A stretch of DNA of 64,000 nt. Origin: Azospirillum soli. Its GTDB lineage: Bacteria; Pseudomonadota; Alphaproteobacteria; Azospirillales; Azospirillaceae. Positions 31,162 through 39,931 of the stretch are shown here, in pieces. The position numbers and the translations under genes were made by a program. The stretch is from the NCBI RefSeq assembly GCF_017876165.1, contig NZ_JAGINQ010000020.1:42013-106012 (forward strand). The letters are read 5' to 3'. Below the pieces are notes generated by a model. It saw only the letters and a program-made list of their open reading frames with translations. It was not told the DNA's origin and did no database searches. Positions within the stretch are counted from its first letter, which is position 1. Each line of letters starts with the position of its first letter.

Positions 31162-32721
31162 ATGGCAGCGATCGTGCGGCAGGACGGGGCTCGACCCTTC
31201 GTCACGTTCGGCGTGGGGGATATGGCGCTCGCCGTTCCGCTGGCCGAGGTTCTGGAAATCCTCCGGCCACCGGAGGTGGTGCGCATTCCGCTGGGGCCGC
31301 CAAGCCTGGAAGGGCTGGCGCGGCACCGGGGCGAGGTGATGCCCGTCATCAGCCTGCGCCGCATTCTGGGCTTGCCCGATGCGGAGCGGGAGGCTGGCGC
31401 GCGCGTGCTGGTGGCGCGGCACCGGGGGCAGCCGGTCGGGCTGGTCGCGGACCGGATCAATGGGCTGGCCAGTGTGGGTGACGATCGCATCGTTGCGGCT
31501 GAAGGGGTGGCGAACGGAACCGGGGCCGCCATCGACGAGGCGCTGCTGGCCGGGGCGATCCGCGCCACGGACGGTGGGGAAGGCGCGCTGATCCTCGACA
31601 TCGGGCCGGTGGTCGAGCGCCAGTTCGCCGACTTGGGCCGGATCGCCGGCCGGGCCGGCGGTTTTGGCGGGGGCATTGGCGGAGGCTCGGGCGAAGCGGC
31701 GCCCATCGGTCGTGACGCGGCGGTGTCCGTGGACGAGGTGCGGCTGGTCGTCTTCGCGGCCGCCGGGCAGGAATTCGCCCTGCCGGTGGAGCATGTGCAG
31801 GAGATCGGTCCGGTCCCGAATCTGGTGACGCGGGTTCCGCGCGCCCGCGCGCATCTTCTGGGCATGATGACGTTGCGCGACGCGCTGCTGCCCTTGGTGG
31901 GGCTGCGGGAGCTGTTCGGGCTGGACGAAACGGGCGAAGAAACCGGCCGGCGCGTCGTCGTGGTGCGGACCGACGAAGGGCTGGTCGGTGTTGTGGTGGA
32001 TGGGGTGCGGGAAATCCTGCGCACCCCGCACGGGCGGATCGACCCGGTCCCGCCGCTGCTGGCGCGCGAGGCGGAGTTCGAGGACGTCTCCGGGATCGCG
32101 CGGGTGGATGGCAACGGGCGGCTGGTGTCCGTTCTGTCCGCCGCCCGGTTGTTCCGCCGGGGGGCCGCGCTGGGAACCGGAACGAATGGGGAGGGCGCCG
32201 GCATGGTGGTCGGGGACGAGGCGGCCGGTTTGACGACGCAGGGGCGGACGGAGCCCTTCGTGGTGTTCCGGCTGGCCGGGGCGGAGTATGGGCTGCCGGT
32301 CGCGGCGGTGCGCGAGGTGCTGCGCCGGCCCGACGCGCCCACCCCCTTGCCGAATGCGCCGGATTTTGTCCGTGGCGTGGTGACCCTGCGCGGTGCCGTG
32401 CTGCCGGTGATCGACCAGCGCCGCCTGCTGCGCCTGCCGGAAGTGGCGACCGGCGGGGGCGAGCGGGCGCGCGTCGTGGTGATCGCCGCCGGGGAGGCGC
32501 TGGCCGGGCTGCTGGTGGACGGCATGGCCGGCATCGTCCGCGTGCCGGAAAGCCGCATTGAGACCGCGCCCGTCGTGTCCCAGGCGCAGCACCGGCTGAT
32601 CCGCCGTGTCGCGACGCTGGACGATCCGGGGGCTCCGGACGGGCGGCGGATGATCCTGTTGATGGATCCGGGCGAACTGCTCGACATGGACCAGTTGGCC
32701 GCACTGCTCGTGGCGGCGTGA
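31162..32721 (+). CDS. cheW: Triple CheW-domain coupling protein
   Basis: A 519-residue protein made of three consecutive CheW domains: ~10-150 (PFVTFGVGDMALAVPLAEVL), ~185-330 (VRLVVFAAAGQEFALPVEHV) and ~365-510 (EPFVVFRLAGAEYGLPVAAV). Each has the LRGxxLPVIxLR-like strand (HRGEVMPVISLRRIL, MTLRDALLPLVGLREL, VTLRGAVLPVIDQRRLL). A single CheW bridges receptor and CheA; three in one chain could organise larger arrays. The ATG at 31162 is chosen for GGGGGAG seven bases upstream. It is three bases before cheB. Confidence 0.92.
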   Translation: MAAIVRQDGARPFVTFGVGDMALAVPLAEVLEILRPPEVVRIPLGPPSLEGLARHRGEVMPVISLRRILGLPDAEREAGARVLVARHRGQPVGLVADRINGLASVGDDRIVAAEGVANGTGAAIDEALLAGAIRATDGGEGALILDIGPVVERQFADLGRIAGRAGGFGGGIGGGSGEAAPIGRDAAVSVDEVRLVVFAAAGQEFALPVEHVQEIGPVPNLVTRVPRARAHLLGMMTLRDALLPLVGLRELFGLDETGEETGRRVVVVRTDEGLVGVVVDGVREILRTPHGRIDPVPPLLAREAEFEDVSGIARVDGNGRLVSVLSAARLFRRGAALGTGTNGEGAGMVVGDEAAGLTTQGRTEPFVVFRLAGAEYGLPVAAVREVLRRPDAPTPLPNAPDFVRGVVTLRGAVLPVIDQRRLLRLPEVATGGGERARVVVIAAGEALAGLLVDGMAGIVRVPESRIETAPVVSQAQHRLIRRVATLDDPGAPDGRRMILLMDPGELLDMDQLAALLVAA

Positions 32722-32724
32722 TCC

Positions 32725-33795
32725 ATGGCGAAAGTTCTGGTGGTTGACGATTCGGTGCTGATGCGGCGGCGGATCGCCGAGCTTCTGCGCGACGCCGGCT
32801 TCACGGTGGAGACCGCCGCCAACGGGGAAGAGGCGTTGGAGCGGCTGAAGCCCTTTGACCCCGACGTGGTGACGCTGGACGTGACCATGCCGGGCATGGA
32901 CGGGCTCACCTGCCTGAAGCGCATCATGGTCGAGCATCCCAAGCCGGTCGTCATGGTTTCCGCCCTGACCGCCGAGGGGGCGGACGTGACGCTGGAGGCG
33001 CTGCGGCTGGGTGCCGTGGAGGCGGTGGAGAAGCCGGGGGGCATCGGCTCCCTCAGCCGCATCGCCGAGGAACTGGTGAACACGGTGCGGGCCGCCGCCT
33101 CGTCCCGGCCGCGCCGGGTGCGGGGCCTGCGCGAGCGGCTGCGGCTGGCGCGGACGCGCATCGCGGGAGAGGATTTCGTCGCCGATACCCCGGTGGAACC
33201 AGTGGCGGGCGACGATGGCGGGCTGGTGCTGATCGGGGTGTCCACCGGAGGGCCGAGCACGCTGGAGGACATTCTGCCGGAATTGCCGGCGGACTTTCCC
33301 TGGCCGGTCGTCGTGGCGCAGCACATGCCCGCCAACTTCACCCGCGCGCTGGCCCGGCGGCTGGACGATATCTGCGCGGTGACGGTGACGGAGGCCGCCA
33401 GCCCCACGCCCTTGCAGTCGGGCACGGTCTACATCGCGCGGGGTGGGGCCGACGTGGTGGTGACTCGGCGCGGCGGGCGATTGGTCGTCCAGCCGATGCC
33501 GGCGGCAGAGGACAAGAGCTGGCACCCGAACGTGGACCGGCTGGTGGAGAGCGCCTTGCGGACGGTGCCTCCGGCGCGGCTGGTCGGGGTGCTGCTGACC
33601 GGCATGGGCTATGACGGGGCGGCGACGATGGCCGAACTGCGCCGCCTTGGCGGCCGGACCATCGCCGAGGCGGAGGAGAGCGCCGTGGTCTTCGGCATGC
33701 CGCAGGAGCTGATCCGGCGCGGCGGGGCGGAGATCGTGCTGCCCGCCGATCGGGTGGCGCAGCAGCTGGTCAAGTGGGTGCCCGCGAAAGGCTGA
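32725..33795 (+). CDS. cheB: Protein-glutamate methylesterase CheB
   Basis: A 356-residue CheB. The receiver spans 1-120 with phospho-Asp52 (VVTLDVTMPGMDG). A ~40-residue basic linker leads to the methylesterase domain (~165-350), whose triad is visible: Ser in GVSTGGPSTLEDIL, His in VVAQHMPANFTRAL, and Asp in LTGMGYDGAATM. It removes methyl groups (and deamidates) on MCP glutamates, opposing the CheR encoded two genes downstream. The stop overlaps a possible start of the HEAT gene (TGATG). Confidence 0.96.
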   Translation: MAKVLVVDDSVLMRRRIAELLRDAGFTVETAANGEEALERLKPFDPDVVTLDVTMPGMDGLTCLKRIMVEHPKPVVMVSALTAEGADVTLEALRLGAVEAVEKPGGIGSLSRIAEELVNTVRAAASSRPRRVRGLRERLRLARTRIAGEDFVADTPVEPVAGDDGGLVLIGVSTGGPSTLEDILPELPADFPWPVVVAQHMPANFTRALARRLDDICAVTVTEAASPTPLQSGTVYIARGGADVVVTRRGGRLVVQPMPAAEDKSWHPNVDRLVESALRTVPPARLVGVLLTGMGYDGAATMAELRRLGGRTIAEAEESAVVFGMPQELIRRGGAEIVLPADRVAQQLVKWVPAKG

Positions 33796-33806
33796 TGGAG
33801 AAACGC

Positions 33807-34430
33807 ATGGCGTTGGTCAAGGCGAAGAAGGGCACGCTGCCGCCCGTGGTGGAAGCCGAGGCCGCCAGTCTGGAGGACGCCGACCCGGCGCAACGCCGCC
33901 GCGCGGCGCACGAGGCGGCCGGGCGCGCCGAGGCCGTGGCGCCGCTGGCCGGGCGGCTGGCGCGGGAGGACGACGCCAGCGTGCGCGAGGCGATTCTGAC
34001 CGCGCTGGTGCGCACGGGCTCGGCCGAGGCCGCCGGGGCGCTGATCCCCTTCCTGGCGAGCGAGGACGTGGGCCTGCGCAACGGGGCCATCGAGAGCCTG
34101 CAGCAGATGCCGGCCGCCGTCGTCATGCCGGAGGTGGCGCCGCTGCTGACAGACGGGGATTCAGACGTGCGGATCTTCGCGGCGCAGCTGGTCGGGCACC
34201 TGCCGCACCCCGACCGCCTGCCCCTGCTGACCGGGGTGGTGGAGCGCGACCCGCATGTGAACGTCTGCCTCGCCGCCGTGGAGGCGCTGGTGGAGATCGG
34301 CCATCCCAATGCCCTGCCCAGCCTGGAGCGGTTGGTCGCCCGTTTCCCGGACGACCCGTTCGTCGGCTTTTCCGTCGAGTCGGCGCGCCACCGGTTCACC
34401 GAGGATCCGGAACGAGACTTGGGAGCATGA
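33807..34430 (+). CDS. HEAT-repeat protein of the chemotaxis operon
   Basis: A 207-residue alpha-solenoid with four or five HEAT-like repeats, for example DDASVREAILTALVRTGSAE, EDVGLRNGAIESLQQMPA, GDSDVRIFAAQLVGHLPHPD and PHVNVCLAAVEALVEIGHPN. The start is placed at ATG 33807 because GGAG lies six bases upstream; ATG 33795, overlapping the cheB stop, is possible. Its first residues MALVKAKKG echo the MCP start MALVKKKQI. It is presumably a binding adaptor and not an enzyme. HEAT genes occur in some non-motility chemosensory clusters. Its stop overlaps cheR (ATGA). Confidence 0.85.
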   Translation: MALVKAKKGTLPPVVEAEAASLEDADPAQRRRAAHEAAGRAEAVAPLAGRLAREDDASVREAILTALVRTGSAEAAGALIPFLASEDVGLRNGAIESLQQMPAAVVMPEVAPLLTDGDSDVRIFAAQLVGHLPHPDRLPLLTGVVERDPHVNVCLAAVEALVEIGHPNALPSLERLVARFPDDPFVGFSVESARHRFTEDPERDLGA

Positions 34431-35263
34431 CGGCTCCGCTCGATCCGGACGACTACGATGCCTTCTGCACCTTCCTGCGGGGGCGGACCGGGCTGTCCTT
34501 CACCGAGGCCAAGCGCTACTTCGTGGACCGCCGCCTTGCCGAGCGCATGACGGCGGTGGGGGCGGAGAGCTTTCGCGACTACATGAACCTGCTGCGCTTC
34601 CAGGCGTCGGGGGAGGAGCTGCAACGGCTCGTCAACCTGATGACGGTGAACGAGACCTACTTCTTCCGCGAGAAGTACCAGCTGGACTGCCTGGTGAATT
34701 CGGCGCTGGACGAGGTGGTGCGGGGGCGCAAGCCCGGCGACCGCGTGCGCATCTGGTCGGCCGGCTGCGCCACGGGGGAGGAGCCCTATTCCATCGCCAT
34801 CATGCTGCTGGAACACTGGGGCAAGGTGGATGAGTACGAGATTGAATTGTATGCCTCGGACATCGACTCTCACGTGCTGAAGCGCGCGAGGGACGGTGTG
34901 TACGAGGAACGGGCGCTGCACATGCTGCCGCGCGGGCTGGTGGCGAAATACTTCACCGAGATCGAGCCGGGCCGCTGGCGGATCATGGACGAGCTGCGGG
35001 AGTCCATCGACTTCTCGCTGGTCAACATCGTCGATCCGGCGCAGGTGGCGCGGTTCCGCGACATCGACGTGATCTTCTGCCGCAACCTGCTGATCTATTT
35101 CGACGATCTCGGCCGGCGCGAGGCGGCGTCGATGTTCTACGAGGCGCTGGCGCCCTGCGGCTTCGTCTGCCTCGGCCATTCGGAGAGCATGAGCCGCATG
35201 TCCTCCCTGTTCGTGCCGCGCCGGTTCCCCGACGCCATCCTCTACCAGAAGCCCCAGCGCTAA
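34427..35263 (+). CDS. cheR: Chemotaxis protein methyltransferase CheR
   Basis: A 278-residue SAM-dependent enzyme that methylates MCP glutamates. The N-terminal helical domain (FCTFLRGRTGLSFTEAKRYF) is followed by the methyltransferase domain with NETYFFRE, the SAM loop IWSAGCATGEEPYSIA, LYASDIDSHVLKRAR, and VIFCRNLLIYFD. The substrate-docking beta-subdomain is present and there is no C-terminal TPR. The start overlaps the HEAT stop as ATGA. A Shine-Dalgarno (AAGGAGG) for the next gene lies right after its stop. Confidence 0.96.
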   Translation: MTAPLDPDDYDAFCTFLRGRTGLSFTEAKRYFVDRRLAERMTAVGAESFRDYMNLLRFQASGEELQRLVNLMTVNETYFFREKYQLDCLVNSALDEVVRGRKPGDRVRIWSAGCATGEEPYSIAIMLLEHWGKVDEYEIELYASDIDSHVLKRARDGVYEERALHMLPRGLVAKYFTEIEPGRWRIMDELRESIDFSLVNIVDPAQVARFRDIDVIFCRNLLIYFDDLGRREAASMFYEALAPCGFVCLGHSESMSRMSSLFVPRRFPDAILYQKPQR

Positions 35264-35275
35264 GGAGGCCATCCG

Positions 35276-35677
35276 ATGAACAACGATAAGCGCCGCGTGC
35301 TGGTGGTGGACGATGCGGTCACCGTGCGGGCCTACACCCGGCAGGTGCTGGAGGCGGACGGCTTCGTGGTGGACGAGGCGATCAACGGCATCGACGGGCT
35401 GGAGCACGCCATGGCCAACCCGCCGGACCTGCTGATCGTGGACATCAATATGCAGAAGATGGACGGCTACGCCATGCTGCGCGTGCTGCGGCAGGAGCCG
35501 GCGCTCCGCGACGTGCCGGCGGTGATGATCTCCACCGAATCCAAGGACAGCGACCGCGAACAGGCCCGGTTGGCCGGGGCGAACTGGTATTTCGTGAAAC
35601 CAGTGAAGCCGAAGGATCTGAGCGAGGCAGCACGTCTGCTGACCGGGCGCTCCCATGAAGACAAGCGGGAGGGATGA
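35276..35677 (+). CDS. cheY: Response regulator CheY
   Basis: A 133-residue receiver domain with acidic pair Asp12/Asp13 (VLVVDDAVTVRAY), phospho-Asp56 (LLIVDINMQKMDGY), Ser/Thr in VMISTESKDSD, and Lys in YFVKPVKPKDL. AAGGAGG is seven bases before the ATG. Its stop overlaps the cheA start, so it is almost certainly the CheA phospho-acceptor. There is no output domain; the partner could be a flagellar switch or another effector, and the STAS and HEAT genes in the operon hint at the latter. Confidence 0.94.
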   Translation: MNNDKRRVLVVDDAVTVRAYTRQVLEADGFVVDEAINGIDGLEHAMANPPDLLIVDINMQKMDGYAMLRVLRQEPALRDVPAVMISTESKDSDREQARLAGANWYFVKPVKPKDLSEAARLLTGRSHEDKREG

Positions 35678-37872
35678 CCATGAACCCGCTGTTCGAACAA
35701 TTCGTCATCGAGGCGCGCGAGCTTCTGGACGCTGCCGGGGCCGCCTTGCTGCGGCTGGAGCGGGAGCCGGGGGACGCCGGGGCCATCAACGACCTGTTCC
35801 GTGCGCTGCACACGCTGAAGGGCGCGACCGGCCTGTTCGACATGGCGCCCTTCACCCGGCTGGTGCACGCGGGCGAGGACGCGCTGATGGCCGTGCGCGA
35901 GGGGCGCGCGGCGGTGACGCCGGAACTGGCGGACCGGCTGTTCCAACTGCTCGACCTTGGGGTTCGCTGGGTCGATCACCTGGACGCGGAAGGCGACCTG
36001 CCGGACGGCGCCGACGCGGTCGCGCGGGAACGGGAAACGCTGCTGCGCGCGGCGCTCGGCGGGGAAAAGGCCGTCGAGGCTCCATCCGGAGCGTTCTCGT
36101 GGGTGGACGAGCTGACCGAAGCGGAGCGGCGGACGGCTGGGGGGCGGACGGTGACCGCCGTGATGTACGACCCGCACCCGGACTGCTTCTTCACCGGCGA
36201 CGACCCGCTGGATCTGTGCCGGAAGATACCGGACCTGCTGCTGTTGAGGATCGAACCGGTCGAGCCCTGGCCGGAGCTTTCGGCGCTGGATCCCTACCGC
36301 TGCGCCTTGCGCTTCCGGACGCTGAGCGCGGCGCCCAAGGATGACGTGGCGCGGGTGTTCCGCAGCGTTCCGGATCAGGTGCGCATCGCCACGATGACCG
36401 TTGCCGGGGCGGTGACGGCGCCGGAGCCGGTGGTGGAAGGGCTGGCCGAATCGATTCTGCGCGAGCAGGCGCGCATCCTGGCGCTGGAGGGTACGGCGGC
36501 GGAGCGTGAGGCGCGGCGGGCCGTGGTCTTGCGGACCGTGCGCAACATCCTGACGGCGCAGGGGCGGGAGGCGGATCGGGCGGCCTTGGATCGGGTGGCT
36601 GAAACGCCCGAGGCGTTGCGGGGCTTCGTCGAGGGGCTGGCGGATGCGCGGACAGGGGGCGGTGCCGCGTCCGTCCCGTTTGCGGTTCCGGCGGCGGCAC
36701 CCGCCCGGCGGGCGCTGCGCGTCGAGGCGGAGCGCATGGACCGGCTGATGTCCCTGGTCGGTGAACTGGTCGTCGCCAAGAGCCGGCTGCCCTATCTCGC
36801 CCGCGAGGCGCGGGAGGGGCAGAGCTTCGAGATGCTGGCGCAAGGGCTGAAGGAGACGCAGGGGCAGATCGACGCCATCGTCGGCGAGTTGCAGGCGGCC
36901 GTTCTGCGTCTGCGCGTGCTGCCGCTGTCGCGTGTGTTCGAACCGCTGCCGCGTCTGGTCCGCGATGCCGCGCGGAGGCTCGGCAAGTCTGTGGAATTGC
37001 GGCTGAGCGGCGAGGAGACGCAGGCCGACAAGGACATTCTGGATGTTCTGGGCGAGCCGCTGCTTCACCTCGTCCGCAACAGCCTGGATCACGGGATTGA
37101 GACGCCGGACGCGCGGCGGGCGGCGGGCAAGCCGGAGACGGCGGAGATCCGGGTTTCCGCCTTTCAGGACAAGAACGGCGTGGTGGTGGAGGTGGCCGAC
37201 GACGGGGCGGGCATCGACGCCGGCGCGGTGCGCCGCAAGGCGGTCGAGCGCGGGCTGATCGAGGCGGACCGGGCGGCGGCGCTGACCGAAGAGGAGGCGG
37301 TGCGGCTGGTCTTCCTGCCGGGGCTCAGCACCTCCTCCGGCGTGTCGGACCTGTCGGGGCGCGGGGTCGGCATGGACGCGGTGCGCGCGGCGGTGGAGCA
37401 GGCTGGCGGGCGGGTGGAGATCGCATCGCAGCGGGGACACGGCACGCGCGTGCGGCTGGTGCTGCCGCTGACCATGATGATCACGCGCGTGATGATGGTG
37501 GAGACGGCGGGCGCGCTCTATGGCTTTCCGGTCACGCTGGTTACCGGCATGCTGCGGGTGCGGAGGGGCGACATCCGGGCGGTGAAACGCGCCGAGAGCA
37601 TCGTGCTGCACGACGCCGTGGTGCCGCTGCTGCGGCTGCGCCGGCTGCTCGGCCTGCCGGAGGACGATCGGGCGGTGGGGACGGAGGCGGTGCTGGTGGT
37701 CGATCTCGGCGGGCAGACGGTCGGGCTGGTGGTGGACGGCTTCCGCGAACGCGCCGACGTAGTGCTGAAGCCGATGACCGGGGTGCTGGCGCGGCTGCGC
37801 GGCTACGCCGGGACGGCGGTGCTCGGCGACGGGCAACTGCTGCTCGTCCTCAATCTGCGGGAGCTGCTGTGA
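35674..37872 (+). CDS. cheA: Chemotaxis histidine kinase CheA
   Basis: A 732-residue CheA. P1 (Hpt) carries the phospho-His46 in LFRALHTLKGATGLF. A compact domain at ~140-235 (VTAVMYDPHPDCFFTGDDP) takes the place of a classical P2. P3 dimerisation (~345-420, DRLMSLVGELVVAKSRLPYL) is followed by the P4 ATPase with LVRNSLDHGIETPDARR, VADDGAGID and LSGRGVGMDAVRAAVE, and the P5 CheW-like domain (GALYGFPVTLVTGMLRVRRG). All kinase motifs are intact. The ATG overlaps the cheY stop; a second ATG two codons later is an alternative. The stop overlaps the STAS start (TGATG). Confidence 0.96.
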   Translation: MTMNPLFEQFVIEARELLDAAGAALLRLEREPGDAGAINDLFRALHTLKGATGLFDMAPFTRLVHAGEDALMAVREGRAAVTPELADRLFQLLDLGVRWVDHLDAEGDLPDGADAVARERETLLRAALGGEKAVEAPSGAFSWVDELTEAERRTAGGRTVTAVMYDPHPDCFFTGDDPLDLCRKIPDLLLLRIEPVEPWPELSALDPYRCALRFRTLSAAPKDDVARVFRSVPDQVRIATMTVAGAVTAPEPVVEGLAESILREQARILALEGTAAEREARRAVVLRTVRNILTAQGREADRAALDRVAETPEALRGFVEGLADARTGGGAASVPFAVPAAAPARRALRVEAERMDRLMSLVGELVVAKSRLPYLAREAREGQSFEMLAQGLKETQGQIDAIVGELQAAVLRLRVLPLSRVFEPLPRLVRDAARRLGKSVELRLSGEETQADKDILDVLGEPLLHLVRNSLDHGIETPDARRAAGKPETAEIRVSAFQDKNGVVVEVADDGAGIDAGAVRRKAVERGLIEADRAAALTEEEAVRLVFLPGLSTSSGVSDLSGRGVGMDAVRAAVEQAGGRVEIASQRGHGTRVRLVLPLTMMITRVMMVETAGALYGFPVTLVTGMLRVRRGDIRAVKRAESIVLHDAVVPLLRLRRLLGLPEDDRAVGTEAVLVVDLGGQTVGLVVDGFRERADVVLKPMTGVLARLRGYAGTAVLGDGQLLLVLNLRELL

Positions 37873-38105
37873 TGCCGATCCGGTTCGAGGATGACATGGC
37901 GGTGTTCGAGGGCGCCTGCGCCGTTGATGAGGCGATGGAGCTTGCCGGGTGGCTGGAAGGGCGCGAGCGGGTGCGCGTCGATCTGGGACGCTGCACGGCG
38001 CTGCATACGGCGCTCTTGCAGCTTTTGATGGCCGCGCGGGCCGCGGTCGTCGTCGAACCGGAGGACGCTTTCCTCAAGACCTGGGTGGCGCCGCGGCTTC
38101 GGTAA
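37872..38105 (+). CDS. Small STAS-like protein ending the chemotaxis operon
   Basis: A 77-residue protein. MPIRFEDDMAVFEGACAVDE, then ERVRVDLGRCTALHTALLQL and RAAVVVEPEDAFLK, fits a short STAS (SpoIIAA-like) domain in which the usual phospho-Ser/Thr position is LHTALLQLL. It is shorter than standard STAS (~100 residues). The start overlaps the cheA stop as TGATG and its 3' end overlaps the converging TPR/GT9 gene by 32 bases. STAS proteins usually bind an anti-sigma kinase; the RsbW-like protein at 7873-8295 is the only candidate partner in the window. Confidence 0.65.
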   Translation: MPIRFEDDMAVFEGACAVDEAMELAGWLEGRERVRVDLGRCTALHTALLQLLMAARAAVVVEPEDAFLKTWVAPRLR

Positions 38106-39813
38106 GCGCGCGCGCGACGGCGGCGAGGGGGCCGGTCCAGTCGTCGGGCCGCTCCTGGCGGAACAGGCGGGCGGTCGGGTACCAGGGGCTGTCGCTGCGC
38201 CCGCTCATCCAGCGCCAGCAGGGATTGGATGGCAGAAGCACCCAGACCGGGCGGCCCAAAGCCCCGGCCAGATGGGCGATGGCGGTGTCCACCGTGATGA
38301 CGAGGTCGAGCGCGGCGATGGCGGCGGCGGCCTCCGCCAGATCGGGAAGGTCACCGGACAGATCGGTGATCGGGCCGGGAAATTCTGCCAATTCCCGCAC
38401 GGCCGGGCCGACTTGAAGGGAATAGAGGGTGACGCCGGGGATCGCCGCCAGCGGGGCGAAGGCGGCGAGCCGCATGGACCGACGCGCGTCATTGACGTTG
38501 GCCGGGCGCCCGGCCCACACCAGCCCGCAACGCAGGTGCGCGTCGGGGCTGCTCTCTTGAAGGCGCCGCTTCCAGGTGTCCGGCCGGTCGGCGGGCGGGT
38601 GCAGGTAGGGGACGGCGGCCGGAATGGCTTCGATGTTGCGGCAGAACAGGCGGGCGAGGCTCATCAGCGGGATCTGGCAGTCCACATCCGGAAGACCGGC
38701 GATGCCGGGGAAATCGCTGGCCCGTGAAATGACCGAAACGAGGGCTGGATCGACGTTGCATTCCAGCAGGGGGCGGACGGGAGCGTGCGCTTCCAGATAG
38801 ATGTGCTCTGGCCGGGCGGCCATGACGCGGTCGAGAAAGCGGATGAATTGCAGCGCGTCGCCAAGGCCCTGTTCGGCGTGGACGAGGATTGTCTTGCCGG
38901 TGAGGTCGCCGCCCTCCCACCGGGGTTGGGGGAAGGGGCGATGCTGTCCGTTCATCGCCGGGCTGCGCCAGCGCCATTCATACTCGTCCCAGCCCGATCC
39001 ATAGTCGCCGAGGCGCAGCAGCGCGTGCGACAGGTTCCAATGGGCACCGACATGGTCGGGGGACAGGCGCAGGGTCTCGCGATAGGCGGCGATGGCGTTT
39101 TCATCGTCACCCAGCGCAATGAACACGTTGCCCAGGATCTGCGCGATGTCCGGGTGTCGCGGGTCGGCGCGGCGGGCGCGCTGGGCCAGGGTGCGGGCAT
39201 TGTCCGGCTGGCGGAGGCTCTGCGCCGCAATGTTGGAAAGCGCCGGTCCGCAGGCGGGGTCGATGGCGAGCGTGGCGCGGAACAGCCGGACGGCTTCGGC
39301 GGTCTCTCCCTGGTCGAGCCGTTCGATGGCCCGCATGAACGTCATGGCCCGGCCGTGCCGGTCGATGATCTGCGTCCAGAGCTGGCGCGCTTCCCCGTGG
39401 TCAGGGGCAAGGCGGAGGAAGTGCTGCAGGAGCGTGGCTGCGGGCGCCGGCTGGTTGGACGCGTGCATGACCTTGCCCAATTGAAGCAGGGCGAGAGCAT
39501 GATCGGGCTGCAGCGCTAGGGCGGTTTGCAGAGTGTCGATCGCCTGCTGATTGTGGACTGCCATCATCAGGGCACGCGCGAGGTCGATGCGCAGACCGGC
39601 GTCGTCGGGGGTGAGGCGAACGGCTTGGCGGAAGAGGCCAACGGCCTCCTGGGGGGCGTTGGCTTGGCAGAGAAGCACGGCCAGCAGGCGCAACGCGGTT
39701 GCCTGTTCCGGGTCGGCGTCGAGGATGCGGCGGTAAAGGGTTTCCGCTTCGGCGAGTTGCCCGGCCTCGTGATACTGGAAAGCAATGCTCAACGCTTCGG
39801 CGATGCTCGCCAT
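38074..39813 (-). CDS. TPR protein with GT9-like glycosyltransferase domain
   Basis: A 579-residue protein. Residues ~1-290 form about seven tetratricopeptide repeats (AEAETLYRRILDADPEQATA, NAIAAYRETLRLSPDHVGAH). A linker (GSGWDEYEWRWRSPAM) leads to a GT-B domain of the heptosyltransferase/GT9 kind with GKTILVHAEQGLGDALQFIR, SLQVGPAVREL and LVITVDTAIAHLAGALGRPV near the C-terminus. Such TPR-GT proteins occur beside flagellar and surface-glycan genes in Azospirillum-like bacteria and may glycosylate a protein. AGGGA lies seven bases before the ATG. It converges with the chemotaxis operon. Confidence 0.85.
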   Translation of the reverse strand: MASIAEALSIAFQYHEAGQLAEAETLYRRILDADPEQATALRLLAVLLCQANAPQEAVGLFRQAVRLTPDDAGLRIDLARALMMAVHNQQAIDTLQTALALQPDHALALLQLGKVMHASNQPAPAATLLQHFLRLAPDHGEARQLWTQIIDRHGRAMTFMRAIERLDQGETAEAVRLFRATLAIDPACGPALSNIAAQSLRQPDNARTLAQRARRADPRHPDIAQILGNVFIALGDDENAIAAYRETLRLSPDHVGAHWNLSHALLRLGDYGSGWDEYEWRWRSPAMNGQHRPFPQPRWEGGDLTGKTILVHAEQGLGDALQFIRFLDRVMAARPEHIYLEAHAPVRPLLECNVDPALVSVISRASDFPGIAGLPDVDCQIPLMSLARLFCRNIEAIPAAVPYLHPPADRPDTWKRRLQESSPDAHLRCGLVWAGRPANVNDARRSMRLAAFAPLAAIPGVTLYSLQVGPAVRELAEFPGPITDLSGDLPDLAEAAAAIAALDLVITVDTAIAHLAGALGRPVWVLLPSNPCWRWMSGRSDSPWYPTARLFRQERPDDWTGPLAAVARALTEAAAPPRS

Positions 39814-39931
39814 TATCGGTCCCTGGGCAACGTCGCGAAGGCCTGGAGGGTACTATGCGGGCGGTGGGTGGGGGTATGGGTTTCGGAAGGCGCCCCTCAC
39901 GCAAAGCGGCAGAGGGAAGGAAGAGGGCCCC

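Noticed and set aside
29112..33525. Very long minus-strand open frames (up to about 1,430 codons) opposite the MCP, CheW and CheB genes
   Set aside because: They are antisense shadows of GC-rich coding sequence: Ser/Pro/Arg- or His/Gln-rich, no family-like motif, no ribosome site, and the opposite strand encodes well-conserved chemotaxis proteins.
35467..37836. A 789-codon minus-strand frame opposite cheA
   Set aside because: Shadow frame: His/Arg/Gln-rich and motif-free, against an intact CheA with all catalytic boxes on the plus strand.
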